Of a stretch of DNA of 64,000 nucleotides, positions 27,760-37,214 are shown piece after piece. Position 1 is the first letter of the stretch. Every line of letters begins with the position of its first letter. Source of the DNA: Bin5 sp034428435. Its GTDB lineage: Bacteria; Chloroflexota; Anaerolineae; Caldilineales; Caldilineaceae. The stretch lies in assembly GCA_034428435.1 (NCBI GenBank), contig DAOUHY010000453.1:29517-93516 (forward strand), in the 5' to 3' direction. Made by a program: the position numbers and the translations under genes. Below the pieces are notes generated by a model, which had not been told where the DNA came from, did no database searches, and saw only the letters and a list, made by a program, of their open reading frames with translations.

Positions 27760-28376
27760 ATCCGGGGCGTCGAAAGAACATCGAGCGTCACGGCGCGATT
27801 TTGCGTTGTGCTCCCGTTGTCAGGTGAAGCGTCCCCAGGATCGACGATGACCAGCCTGTCCCCCAGGAAGCCGGGCCGTCTTTCGAGCGACAGGGCGGCT
27901 GCCTCCTCATCCTGTGTGCCGCCTTCGTTAAGGTCCATGGCGAACATTCCGCGCGGGTGCCCGGAGCCGGAGATCACGATGACGGGGTTGACCATCTCCT
28001 TTTGCCAGTTCTCTCTATCGCTGCGAGAGAGGTCCCTTAGCAGGCTCAGGACTGCAGGCCTCGAATCCAAGGGGGCAAGGCGCATCTGAGAGTGGGCAAG
28101 CGCGCGATGGTCACTGTCGAGAATCGTCAGTTCCGTATTGGTAAGGAAGCCGGAAGTTATCGCCAGTTGTTGGAGTCGAAGTCCCTGATTCGAGCGGACC
28201 AGGAGGGGCTCAGCCATGCGTGCTACGGCCTCGGCGTTGAGGACGAGCGTCTCATGTTCGCGGGCGGCCATGTATCGAGTGAGCAGGCCGAGGGCGACGA
28301 CTCCGATTAACAGGATCGTCAGCAGAGTCAGGGCAGCGTAGCTAATGATCAGACGCCAGCGAATCGAGTTCAGCAT
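27648..28376 (-). CDS. Sensor histidine kinase, N-terminal sensor part (frameshifted gene)
   Basis: 242 residues as read. A first transmembrane helix is at about 9-33 (LIISYAALTLLTILLIGVVA), followed by an extracytoplasmic region of about 170 residues typical of an OmpR-type sensor kinase. The last 25 or so residues are out of frame after the CCCCCGGGG run near 27730; correcting one base continues into the HAMP/kinase part at 26650. It would sense an envelope signal, probably together with the adjacent triple-PDZ protein. Confidence 0.72.
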   Translation of the reverse strand: MLNSIRWRLIISYAALTLLTILLIGVVALGLLTRYMAAREHETLVLNAEAVARMAEPLLVRSNQGLRLQQLAITSGFLTNTELTILDSDHRALAHSQMRLAPLDSRPAVLSLLRDLSRSDRENWQKEMVNPVIVISGSGHPRGMFAMDLNEGGTQDEEAAALSLERRPGFLGDRLVIVDPGDASPDNGSTTQNRAVTLDVLSTPRIWRIVFGSPPGRCPRLQRGLKLPSPSITTIRLSVMSR

Positions 28377-28456
28377 ATTTGCATCTTTACCCTGTCAAAA
28401 GACGAGCCAAGCGGTCTCGTCGCGTCTCCTTGCGGGCAGGTCCTACTTAGACATGT

Positions 28457-28490
28457 CCGCTCTGCGGTCCGGCAGCCGGCCGCAGAGCGG
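28457..28490. other. Hairpin between PDZ protein and histidine kinase genes
   Basis: CCGCTCTGCGG (28457-28467) pairs with CCGCAGAGCGG (28480-28490). No T-run follows on the minus strand, so it may reduce rather than stop read-through into the kinase. Confidence 0.5.
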
Positions 28491-28581
28491 GGTGTGTTTT
28501 GGATTTGCCAGCTTCTGAGGCGTGTGCACCTCACTGTGGAGGGTCGCCTCGGGAACTGGTGGTCATCAAGGCAGAGATGTT

Positions 28582-29844
28582 CTATGAACTGCTCTGCGAC
28601 TCATGGGCGTTCTTCTGCTCTTCCTGGTCCTGGTCATGCAGTTCCTTCATCTGCATGCGGAGGCGTTCAAGAGGCATGATAGAGACACCTAGAAATGCCC
28701 TGTCTTCGTCTTCGGGGTGGGCGCCGAGGGAAACTGTCGTTGAAAAGGTTTCACCGTCGCGCATTACTGTTATTTCCACTTCGTCACCTGGGCTGTGACC
28801 GGTCAGGGCCTCGACCAAATCCTGATAGTTGGAGATCTCGGTGTCGCCAACCGCGGTGATTGCATCGCCTTGCTGCAGTTCTGCGAGAGCCGCCGGTCCC
28901 TGGTCCTGCACGCTCTTCACGAGTGCCCCGTCCGGCAGTTCGGTGAAGGGGAAGCCGTTGCCGAACCGGCCGCCGAACGGCATTGCGAAGCCAAAGCGAT
29001 TGCCCCACGGCTGACGGCGGTCTTGATCAGGTCGGTTCATATCGCCACGGAATCGTTCTGCCTGTGCGATGCTAACGCCGATGAAGGCTTTTTCGCCGTC
29101 ATCCGGATGTGTGCCGAGCGTCAGACTCAGGATCGTGCTCTCTCCTTCGCGATCCACTGTCAACTCGACAACGTCACCGGGGCTGTATGCGGCAACGGCC
29201 TCAGCCAATTCTCTCATACCTGTAATTTCGTTGTCGTCAACGGCGGTGATCAGGTCGCCGGCCATCAAGCCGGCTGTTGCGGCCGGGCTCTCGTCCAGCA
29301 CCGCGTCGACCTCCGCGCCGTCACCAACGAAGATAGGGAATCGTTCCATCCCTCTGAAACGCTCGAAATTGGGTCTGCGTCCGAAGCCGGGCATTGCCGG
29401 AGCCCGCCCTCGCTGCGCTTTCAAGCCTTGGATCCGGGGAACATCCGGCGCCACGCCCAGTAGCGGGTAGCCTTCGTTATCGGCCAAGGTGACTGTCAGC
29501 GTCATCTCTTCGTCGCCGCGCTTCACCGTGAGTTCAAGGGTGTCGCCCGGGTCGCGCATCAGGATCACGTGTTGCAGCTCGGCGGCGGTATTGACCATGT
29601 CTCCGTCGATTGCCAGAAGAATGTCGCCGCGCGCAAGGCCGGCCACGGAGGCCGGGGTCTCCTCGCCGACGGCCACGACCAGAACGCCGGGTTCCGGCTT
29701 GATCCGTTCCGACAGCGAAGCCGCCGAAGCGGTGCCTGCCAAGGCCAGAAGGGCAAGGAGGGCCGCTGAGACCAGGACCCCAAGTTTCCGTTTGGACACG
29801 TTTGGCAAAGGTATCGTGCCGGTCATTCGTATTTGCTGTCTCAT
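28582..29844 (-). CDS. Secreted protein with three PDZ domains
   Basis: 420 residues. A signal peptide or anchor (LLALLALAGTASAA, about 28-42) is followed by three PDZ-like units, at about 45-125, 170-260 and 315-405. Each has the turn GLARGDILLAIDG, GLMAGDLITAVDD or ELQQGDAITAVGD. No trypsin-type protease domain is present, so unlike DegP/HtrA it is a pure binding protein. The tail is Gln/Glu/Ser-rich. It lies between the response regulator and the kinase on one strand, suggesting it presents or masks an envelope signal for the kinase. That role is inference. Confidence 0.85.
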   Translation of the reverse strand: MRQQIRMTGTIPLPNVSKRKLGVLVSAALLALLALAGTASAASLSERIKPEPGVLVVAVGEETPASVAGLARGDILLAIDGDMVNTAAELQHVILMRDPGDTLELTVKRGDEEMTLTVTLADNEGYPLLGVAPDVPRIQGLKAQRGRAPAMPGFGRRPNFERFRGMERFPIFVGDGAEVDAVLDESPAATAGLMAGDLITAVDDNEITGMRELAEAVAAYSPGDVVELTVDREGESTILSLTLGTHPDDGEKAFIGVSIAQAERFRGDMNRPDQDRRQPWGNRFGFAMPFGGRFGNGFPFTELPDGALVKSVQDQGPAALAELQQGDAITAVGDTEISNYQDLVEALTGHSPGDEVEITVMRDGETFSTTVSLGAHPEDEDRAFLGVSIMPLERLRMQMKELHDQDQEEQKNAHESQSSS

Positions 29845-30111
29845 TCTTTTCTCCTTTAGCTGTGCTACACAGTGCGGTTATACCAGTGACTACAGTTAAA
29901 GTGTAGCGCCTCAAATTGAAAGGCTGGTTGCCTTTACATTAAGGTTCCGCAATAAAGGAAAACTCCTTTGCCAGCCGGCAAATTGGGCTGATGAGCCTAA
30001 TTGGACCTATGTCCAAGAATGACGAGCAGCGCTTTTTGAATCAAGGCGGCTGAGCAGCAGGCAGGCAAGGCTGAGGACATCTGTGTATCAGAAAGCAGTG
30101 CTCAGTTTGTC

Positions 30112-30810
30112 TCAGCTCTGGAACTTGTAACCGAAGCCGCGGACGGTCACAAGTTTTGTCGGGTTGGCCGCGTCGCGTTCGATCTTCTGGCGCAGGTGCC
30201 GGATATGTACGTCGACGGTGCGGTCACTGTTGACGTCGCCTTCGTAGCCCCACACGGCCTCAACGAGGCCACTGCGGCTGACCGGCACGTTGGGCCGAGC
30301 GGCAAGGTAGTGAAGCAGCCGAAACTCGGTAGGCGTAAGCTCGACGATCTCGCCTTCCAGGCGCACTTCGAGGTGCGTCAGGTCGATTTCAAGGTCCTCA
30401 AAGCGGTGGACCTGGGTATCAGACTGGGCAGCCAGTTCGCCGTAGGCGCGGCGCAAGAGGGCCCGAATCCGGGACACCAGTTCGCGCAGACCGTAGGGCT
30501 TGACCATGTAGTCGTCGGCCCCCAGCTCCAGACCAAGCACCTTGTCCAGTTCTTCATCTCTGGCGGTCAACATCAGGATCGGTTGACGATGGCTTTGGGA
30601 ACGAAGGGCGCGGCAGACGTCATAGCCACTCATATCGGGCAGACGCAGGTCCAGAGTTATCAGGTCGGGTTGTTCTCTTTTGGTCATTTCAAGTGCCTGG
30701 GCGCCGGTTTTGGCCCAGAAGACTTCGAACCCTTCCTGCTTCAGCGCGTACTCCAGGCCCCTGGCAACGGCTGGTTCGTCTTCTACAATCAGAACGCGTT
30801 CCCGTTTCAT
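30112..30810 (-). CDS. Response regulator transcription factor, OmpR/PhoB family
   Basis: 232 residues from ATG 30810, preceded by AGGAGG; a longer start at 30879 lacks such a site. The receiver domain has acidic pocket Glu10-Asp11, phosphoacceptor Asp54 (LITLDLRLPDMSG), Thr82 and Lys104 (VKPYG). The C-terminal winged helix contains ELTPTEFRLLHYLA and the RTVDVHIRHLRQKIE recognition region. It is the first gene of a run with the PDZ protein and the split histidine kinase, so they likely form one phosphorelay controlling envelope genes. Confidence 0.92.
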   Translation of the reverse strand: MKRERVLIVEDEPAVARGLEYALKQEGFEVFWAKTGAQALEMTKREQPDLITLDLRLPDMSGYDVCRALRSQSHRQPILMLTARDEELDKVLGLELGADDYMVKPYGLRELVSRIRALLRRAYGELAAQSDTQVHRFEDLEIDLTHLEVRLEGEIVELTPTEFRLLHYLAARPNVPVSRSGLVEAVWGYEGDVNSDRTVDVHIRHLRQKIERDAANPTKLVTVRGFGYKFQS

Positions 30811-31113
30811 GCTCGGACCTCCTGAGATTGCCGTCGTTTCCTCGCTCTGAGTCGACTGAGACTGCATGAAGCCGTACATCTCGCGGCCTCAATTTTTTGG
30901 CGCCAACCTGCAGCCAGTGTACAATACGTGGTCGTAGTATACCTATCATATGGAGGCTTTGCTACAGGGGAAGTAAACGAATCGGGCCCCGGGCATAAGG
31001 AGAGGGCCCCAGCCCGGTACACTGGGGCAATTGAGTTTTTTGTCCTGCTTTATGCAGGAGACCAGGCCGGTTCAGCCTGAGCATTCGCTGGAGACGGGAA
31101 GGAAGTTAAAACG

Positions 31114-31707
31114 ATGGCTCGCATGAAAGTATTGCTAACGGAAGATATTCCAAGTTTGGGCCTTGCCGGCGAAGTCCACACGGTGGCAAGAGGCTATGCC
31201 CGCAACTATCTGCTCCCGCGCAGAGAGGCGATTCTGGCGACCAAGGGCGCTCTGAAACAGGCGGAGGATATTCGCCAGGCGGCGATACGGAAGCGTGCGC
31301 AGGAACGGTCGAACGCCGATGCCCAGGCGGAGGTCCTTAGTGTTCAGCAGTTGCTCTTTAACGTGAGGGCAGGAGATAACGACCGGCTTTACGGCTCGAT
31401 TACCACGTCGGATATCGCCGAACGAATGGAGGAGACGGTTGAATTCGAAGTAGACCGCAGGCGAATTCTACTGAGCCAGCCGATTCGGGAGTTAGGCCTG
31501 TACGACGTGACAATTAGACTGATGGCAGACGTAGAGGCTACCTTTGCCGTTGCAGTCGTGCGGGAGAGTGAAGGCTGGGCAGACGCCGAACAGAGAGAAC
31601 AGGACCGCGAGGCGGCGGCTCAAGCAGAAGCGGAAGCTGAGGCGGCGGCCGAGCTGGCGGATGACGCAACCCATGCCGATGCGGAGGAGGACTCGGCGGA
31701 AGGCTGA
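31114..31707 (+). CDS. rplI: 50S ribosomal protein bL9 with extended acidic C-terminus
   Basis: Binds 23S rRNA domain V and helps maintain reading frame. The N-terminal RNA-binding motif is intact (MKVLLTEDIPSLGLAGEVHTV..RGYARNYLLPR), as are the helix and C-terminal domain (LYGSITTSDIAERM, LGLYDVTIRLMADVEATFAV). After about residue 150 the protein continues for some 45 residues rich in Ala, Glu and Asp, longer than the usual 148-150 residues. ATG 31114 follows GGAAGGAAG. A strong terminator follows, then a transposon-like element and gyrA. Confidence 0.93.
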   Translation: MARMKVLLTEDIPSLGLAGEVHTVARGYARNYLLPRREAILATKGALKQAEDIRQAAIRKRAQERSNADAQAEVLSVQQLLFNVRAGDNDRLYGSITTSDIAERMEETVEFEVDRRRILLSQPIRELGLYDVTIRLMADVEATFAVAVVRESEGWADAEQREQDREAAAQAEAEAEAAAELADDATHADAEEDSAEG

Positions 31708-31748
31708 ACACAGTAGTCGTTCGCATAGAATACGCCAGAGAATATATG

Positions 31749-31779
31749 ACGGACAGGGTGCAGACCCTGTCCGTTTCTG
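31749..31779 (+). terminator. Intrinsic terminator after rplI
   Basis: ACGGACAGGGT (31749-31759) pairs with ACCCTGTCCGT (31764-31774) over a GCAG loop and is followed by TTTCTGTTTG. Confidence 0.8.
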
Positions 31780-31963
31780 TTTGTCCGGGTAAGGCGAGTG
31801 TGGGCCGCAGGTGGTGCAGGACTCTCACCAATCTTTACCCGTTGAAATATCAGAGCCTTTCCTTAGAACGGCGTTGAAGCCCGGCCATTTCAGCAGATCA
31901 ATACACTACTCCACCCCCTGCGCGGCCTGGCGCGGGGATGGGCACCGGACCGTCTTCAGGCCG

Positions 31964-32398
31964 GGGTGCATTCCAGAATTGGGGTGGGGATAGTCTGGGG
32001 GAATTCATGGCGGCGGTGGCTGAAATTGTCTACCGGATATTGGGGAGAGGCAGCGTAGGTGGCAGGCCCGGCCTTACGGTGGAGTCCGTCAGTTGGGGAG
32101 GGTGCGAGGGGCGGCACCTACGGGGATCTGATGGGACTGGCGGGACGTGGTCTGGCTGGACACCTTCGATTAGGCACCTGTCACGAACATCGACACCCGG
32201 TCGGCGAGGCATGTTGTAGGAGAGGGGGCGTTGCGGGGGCGGAGCCCCCGCACAAGGGAGGGCCGAATAGGCCCGACCGCCCAGAACTGCAGTGGTCAGA
32301 GGAGGCGATTCACCTCCTTCAGGGCTGAAAGCGGACTGGACATGGCTCCGCCGCTGCCCGAGGAATGGGAAAGTTCACCCCAATATTGGGATGCACCC
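31964..32398 (+). mobile_element. MITE-like non-autonomous element, copy 3 (core 32231-32292)
   Basis: A 435 bp element without a coding region. The left end GGGTGCATTCCAGAATTGGG and the reverse complement of the right end, GGGTGCATCCCAATATTGGG, form imperfect terminal inverted repeats of about 25 bp. TCAGGCCG flanks both sides (31956-31963 and 32399-32406), an 8 bp target duplication. The inner part matches the element at 43051 along its length and holds the shared double-hairpin core. No transposase is encoded, so mobility would need an enzyme in trans. It ends 39 bp before a TATACT box upstream of gyrA. Confidence 0.85.
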
Positions 32399-32632
32399 TC
32401 AGGCCGATTTCGCTAGCCAATTTCGGGCAAATCGGGTATACTTAAAGGTGGCAAAAGCCCTGCCTGTCAGAGTCCAGGGCGCACGCTTTTTCCCCAATTG
32501 GCGAGGCCGACGACCGGCCATAGAGTACCCTCCGGCGAGAACGAAAATCGACCCAAACTCAGGGGCGGGGACTCCGAGACTGATGATGGCGGAGGCCAAG
32601 ACACAGGACGATATAGTGGCGGGAGAACGTGA

Positions 32633-35257
32633 ATGAGTGAGTCAAACGGTATAGACGACGCGGCCCACGGTGAGAATGGAATGGGCGGTTTACCGCACGA
32701 TCCGACCTCCCGAAACGGGGCCAATGGCAACGGGTTGTTTGCCCAGAGCGTAGAGGAAGTCTCCATCGAAGATGAGATGCGCACCGCTTTTCTCGACTAT
32801 GCGGTCAGCGTTATTGTGGCGCGGGCTCTGCCTGATGCACGCGACGGGCTGAAACCTGTTCACCGGCGCATTCTTCATGCCATGCACGACATGGGGCTGC
32901 GGGCGAACTCGTCCTACAAGAAGTCGGCCCGCATCGTCGGAGAGGTGCTGGGGAAGTATCACCCCCACAACGATCAGGCGGTTTACGATGCGCTAGCGCG
33001 CATGGCGCAGGAATTCAGTCTGCGCTATCCACTGGTGAACGGCCAGGGGAATTTCGGCTCAATCGACGGCGACAGCCCCGCAGCGATGCGATACACGGAG
33101 GCCAAGCTGGCGCAGTTGACCGAGATGCTGCTCCAGGATATCGAAATGGATACGGTCGATTGGGGACCGAATTTCGATGACAGCCTGGAAGAGCCGTTGG
33201 TACTGCCTGGGAAGCTGCCCAACATGCTGGTCAACGGCTCAAGCGGCATCGCCGTGGGCATGGCCACGAATATCCCTCCACATAACCTGAGTGAAATCTG
33301 CGACGCGGTTGCCCATGTCATCGACAACTGGGAGCGGCGCGAGCAGGTCGGTCTTGAAGAGTTGATGGAGCTGGTGAAAGGGCCGGACTTTCCGACCGGG
33401 GGCGAGATTTTGGGGACGGAAGGGATCCGGCAGGCATTCGCCACTGGTCGCGGCCGCATACTTGTACGCGCCAGGACGCAGATTGAGGAGACAGACAGCG
33501 GCCGATTCCGCATCATCGTCACGGAGATCCCTTACCAGGTCAACAAGACGACATTGCTGGAGCGGATCGCCGAGCTCGCCCGATCAGGTCGACTGGATAG
33601 CATCAGCGATCTGCGGGATGAGAGCGACCGGAGCGGGATGCGAATCGTTGTCGAGCTGAAGCGGGGTGCGTCGCCAAGAAAGGAACAGAACCGACTCTTC
33701 AAGTTTACCCCACTACAGTCAACTTTCAGTGTCAATGCCCTTTCGCTGCTGAACGGCAGGCCGGTGACGCTGGGCTTGCGGCGGGCCCTTCTGATTTACA
33801 TTAATCACCGGTTTGAGGTAATCACGCGACGCACGGAGTTTGACCTGTCCAAGCAGCGCGAGCGGGCGCATGTCCTGGAGGGGTTGCGCATCGCGCTGCA
33901 GTTCCTTGACGAGGTCATTGCAACGATTCGCAATGCCGCCAGCGCGGAGGAGGCACGAACGCAGCTGGTGGAAAGGTTCAGCCTGAGCCTTGTTCAGGCG
34001 CAGGCGATACTGGACTTGCAGCTGAGACGGCTGGCAGCGTTGGAGCGGCAAAGGATAGAAGACGAGTACCAGGAGGTGATGGAGCGCATCGCCTATCTGG
34101 AAGACCTGCTGGCCAATCCGGCGAAGATTCGGGGCCTGATTCGTGGCGACATCGTCGAGATGAAGGAGAAATATGGCGATGAACGGCGCACGGGAATATT
34201 ACACTTCGCCAGCGGCGACTTCAGCGATGAGGACCTGATACCGCAGGAAAACGTGCTGATCAGTTTCAGCGCCAATTCTTACATCAAGAGAATGGAGGCC
34301 GACAGCTTCCGGGCGCAAGGCCGCGGTGGACGCGGGGTAAGGGGGATGAGTACACGAGGCCAGGACGAGGTCATGGACCTGCGCTTCGCGCGTACCCTGG
34401 ACCACATTCTCTTCTTTACGAATAAGGGAAGGGTATACAGTAGCCGCGTTTACGAGTTGCCGGAGGGCAGCCGCACCTCCAAAGGGGCTCATATCGCCAA
34501 CATTCTTACGCTTCAGCCTGACGAACAGGTCACGACGATGTTGACGCTGGGCGATTTTGAACAGGCCTCTTATATAACGCTTCTGACACGCAAGGCCCGC
34601 ATCAAGCGGGTGCAGGTATCGGCTTTCTCGAATGTTCGTCAGAACGGCGTGATCGCCATGAATCTGGACCAGGAGGACTCGCTCGAATGGGCACAGCTGA
34701 CGAACGGCGGCCAGGAGTTCATAATCGTCACACGCGGGGGCAAGGCGCTGCGGATGCGTGAGGAACAGGTGCGAGCCATGGGCCGTGCGGCGGCCGGTGT
34801 CTGGGCGATGCGTTTGATTGGCGATGATCTGGTCACGGGCTTCGATGTAGTGAAGCCGGGTGCCCATCTTTTTGTTCTGCACGAATTCGGTCTAGGCAAG
34901 CGGGTCCCACTTACAGAGTACCCGCGCACGAACAGGTATACGCAAGGGGTATGGTCGACGGACCACAGGAAGCTTGACGAGTTGGGCCCGATAATCGCGG
35001 CGCGGGTTGTCACTGAGAATGACCAAATCACTGTAATCACCGGCAACGGCATTGTGTTGCGAACGGCGGTCTCGGGAATCAGCCATAAGGGGCGCCCAAC
35101 GATGGGTGTGCGCATCGTCAATCTGGATGATGGCGACACGGTTGCGGCGCTGGCCGTACTCAGGCACGAGGATTTGATCCGTGAGGTCGAGGGTACCGAG
35201 CCGAGTGACACCAGCGAAGCCGTGAATGGTTCCTCGCCCGTCGCAGTAGCCGAATAG
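32633..35257 (+). CDS. gyrA: DNA gyrase subunit A
   Basis: The 874-residue A subunit of type IIA topoisomerase, which cuts and rejoins DNA for negative supercoiling. The catalytic tyrosine is Tyr154 (MRYTEAKL) and the GyrA box QGRGGRG is at 562-568, which separates gyrase from topoisomerase IV. The N-terminus carries about 40 extra Gly/Asn-rich residues. ATG 32633 follows GGGAG. A TATACT box is at 32437-32442, about 190 bp upstream and just after the MITE-like element. No gyrB is present in the window. Confidence 0.96.
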   Translation: MSESNGIDDAAHGENGMGGLPHDPTSRNGANGNGLFAQSVEEVSIEDEMRTAFLDYAVSVIVARALPDARDGLKPVHRRILHAMHDMGLRANSSYKKSARIVGEVLGKYHPHNDQAVYDALARMAQEFSLRYPLVNGQGNFGSIDGDSPAAMRYTEAKLAQLTEMLLQDIEMDTVDWGPNFDDSLEEPLVLPGKLPNMLVNGSSGIAVGMATNIPPHNLSEICDAVAHVIDNWERREQVGLEELMELVKGPDFPTGGEILGTEGIRQAFATGRGRILVRARTQIEETDSGRFRIIVTEIPYQVNKTTLLERIAELARSGRLDSISDLRDESDRSGMRIVVELKRGASPRKEQNRLFKFTPLQSTFSVNALSLLNGRPVTLGLRRALLIYINHRFEVITRRTEFDLSKQRERAHVLEGLRIALQFLDEVIATIRNAASAEEARTQLVERFSLSLVQAQAILDLQLRRLAALERQRIEDEYQEVMERIAYLEDLLANPAKIRGLIRGDIVEMKEKYGDERRTGILHFASGDFSDEDLIPQENVLISFSANSYIKRMEADSFRAQGRGGRGVRGMSTRGQDEVMDLRFARTLDHILFFTNKGRVYSSRVYELPEGSRTSKGAHIANILTLQPDEQVTTMLTLGDFEQASYITLLTRKARIKRVQVSAFSNVRQNGVIAMNLDQEDSLEWAQLTNGGQEFIIVTRGGKALRMREEQVRAMGRAAAGVWAMRLIGDDLVTGFDVVKPGAHLFVLHEFGLGKRVPLTEYPRTNRYTQGVWSTDHRKLDELGPIIAARVVTENDQITVITGNGIVLRTAVSGISHKGRPTMGVRIVNLDDGDTVAALAVLRHEDLIREVEGTEPSDTSEAVNGSSPVAVAE

Positions 35258-35275
35258 ACAAGGGAGCATGTATCA

Positions 35276-36715
35276 ATGTCCGACCTTCGCTCGCTGATAC
35301 AGGGCGAGCCTGGGCCACGACACGCCTTTTTGCCCAGACTCAATCCCGACTCACTCGCAGAGACGCTCGTCGCCTTCGCCAATGGTGAAGGCGGTACTGT
35401 CGTATTGGGGGTTGACGCCAACGGCAGTCGAGGAGATCAACTGGTAGGGGATGATGTGGAGGGCGCGTTGCGGGCAGCCCTGGCCCTTTGCCGCCCGCCA
35501 ATGCGTACAGCGTGGCAGCAGGAGGAGACCCAGTCCGGACCTGTAGTTTTGTTACAGGTCGATCGCAGCAGTGAGTTGCACATTCTTTCCGACGGACGGG
35601 CGTTGGTTCGCCGCGGAAGTGAGAACCGGCCGCTAAGTCCGTCGGAACTGGAGATACTGGTGGGGAATCGGGCGATGGGGGAGTTTGAGACCGATGAAGT
35701 ACCCGGCTCCGCGAGAGAGGATCTGGACGAGGAGGTAATCGACGAGTATCTTGAGAGGAGGCAGCAGCGCAACCCGCACGGGGCCATTCTCCCCAAGAAC
35801 AGGCTGTTGCAGCAGATTGGCGCCATAGACGGTGACGGGATCCCGACAGTTAGCGGGATGCTCCTGTTTGGTAAGGAGCCCCAGTTGTTTCTGCCGCACA
35901 GTCGGGCGGTATTTGTAAAGTTTGATGACAATCCGGGCGCATTCAGAACGGACGAGAGAGCGAGGCTAGCGAAGTCAGCCGGCACTGGAGCGTCAGTTTA
36001 CCTGGCGAGCGAGGCCGGTTCATTTGGCTATGGCCGCCGGGAGGAGATCACGGGCCCGCTTGCTCGAATCGTCGAGCGCGGCTGGCGAGTCATCTGGGAA
36101 GAGATGGGCAAGAAGGCCGTGGTAAAGGGGCTGCAGCGGGAGGATCAAACGGAGTATCCCCCGTTTGCCGTGCGTGAAGCCTTGGTCAACGCCGTATGCC
36201 ACCGGGACTATCGCCTTCGAGGAAGCAGCGTTGAGATTCACATGCGCCCGGATAGCCTTGAGATAATCAGCCCTGGCGGCTTGCCGGCGTACATAACGAT
36301 CGAAAATATCGTTGATGAACATTACAGCCGCAACCCTCGTCTCGTTAACGGACTCTACCAGTGGGGCTATATCGAGGAGCTGGGCCTTGGCGTTGACCGA
36401 ATGATCGAGGATATGGTGGCGGCAGGCCATCCACCCCCGCTGTTCGATGCGAAGAGCCATCGATTCTCGGTAACTTTGCAGAACCGCAAAGACCTGGAGA
36501 AGATCATCCCCGAGTGGGAACAGCACATGAACGAGCGTCAGCTGAAGGCTATGCAGTTTGTGCAGGCGAATGGGAGCATAAGCAACCGGGATTACCGGCA
36601 GCTGTGCACGCATGTTGGGGCGGAGACGTTACGCCTTGACCTGGTGGACCTGGTGGACAAGAAGCTACTCCTAAAGATCGGCGACAAACGGGGGACCCGA
36701 TACATTCTCAGGTAG
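35276..36715 (+). CDS. AlbA_2 (Schlafen-type) and HATPase-fold DNA-binding protein
   Basis: 479 residues. The N-terminal AlbA_2 domain contains ETLVAFANGEGGTVVLGVD at about 24-42. A GHKL-type ATPase segment follows (FAVREALVNAVCHRDYRLRG at about 297-316, and EELGLGVDRMIEDM). The C-terminus is a winged helix. Proteins of this build are usually called ATP-dependent DNA helicase-like or putative transcriptional regulators; no helicase motif is seen here. AGGGAG precedes the ATG by 10 bases, 18 bp after gyrA stops, so it may be co-transcribed with gyrA. Confidence 0.82.
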   Translation: MSDLRSLIQGEPGPRHAFLPRLNPDSLAETLVAFANGEGGTVVLGVDANGSRGDQLVGDDVEGALRAALALCRPPMRTAWQQEETQSGPVVLLQVDRSSELHILSDGRALVRRGSENRPLSPSELEILVGNRAMGEFETDEVPGSAREDLDEEVIDEYLERRQQRNPHGAILPKNRLLQQIGAIDGDGIPTVSGMLLFGKEPQLFLPHSRAVFVKFDDNPGAFRTDERARLAKSAGTGASVYLASEAGSFGYGRREEITGPLARIVERGWRVIWEEMGKKAVVKGLQREDQTEYPPFAVREALVNAVCHRDYRLRGSSVEIHMRPDSLEIISPGGLPAYITIENIVDEHYSRNPRLVNGLYQWGYIEELGLGVDRMIEDMVAAGHPPPLFDAKSHRFSVTLQNRKDLEKIIPEWEQHMNERQLKAMQFVQANGSISNRDYRQLCTHVGAETLRLDLVDLVDKKLLLKIGDKRGTRYILR

Positions 36716-37125
36716 TAGCCGCTGAGCCATCTTCGGCGACAGAGCCCGCCCCATGAGGATGCCCCGGACTGTCGCAATCCTCCTTGCAGGCCGATAGTGT
36801 CAGTTGCGTTGAGAAGTGACTGCAGTCCATGGGCGATAACCGGGGTCGCCTCATTCAGGATCGCGAACTGAATGTACGTGGAAAACTACGTCAGAAGACG
36901 GCTCAATTTGGGATAATTGGGTTATTCACTTGGGATAACGGGCCGTTGCGAAAGGATAAGCCTTGAATATCCCGGCAAAATTGGTAAAGAATGTGTCGAG
37001 CCAGAACCCGGGGACTTCAGGAAAAAAAGGGTTTGCGCCGCTCCGAATCAGTGCAGGCACCGTGCAATCATCTAAGATCGGGGCCCGATCTCGATGAAGT
37101 TGACTTTGCGCTCTTCACGTCCCGA
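36716..37125. other. Gene-free intergenic region with a direct repeat
   Basis: No gene is visible. TTGGGATAA occurs at 36908-36916 and again at 36930-36938, in the same orientation and 22 bp apart, about two helical turns. This is a possible binding site for a regulator, with low confidence. Confidence 0.3.
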
Positions 37126-37155
37126 TTGTCTGCCGTCATAGTCGGGTGATATAAT
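37126..37155 (+). promoter_or_regulatory. Probable promoter of the signal peptidase gene
   Basis: TTGTCT at 37126-37131 and TATAAT at 37150-37155 are 18 bp apart. The first possible start codon of lepB is about 60 bp downstream. Confidence 0.55.
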
Positions 37156-37214
37156 TTACCTAAACTTTCGCCCTTGGAAGAGGGCGTTTACGCCACGAAA
37201 CCGGACCCAAGCCA

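Noticed and set aside
32231..32292. Core hairpins as intrinsic terminators
   Set aside because: The stems are strong but are followed by ACAAGGG or GACCGCCC rather than a T-run.
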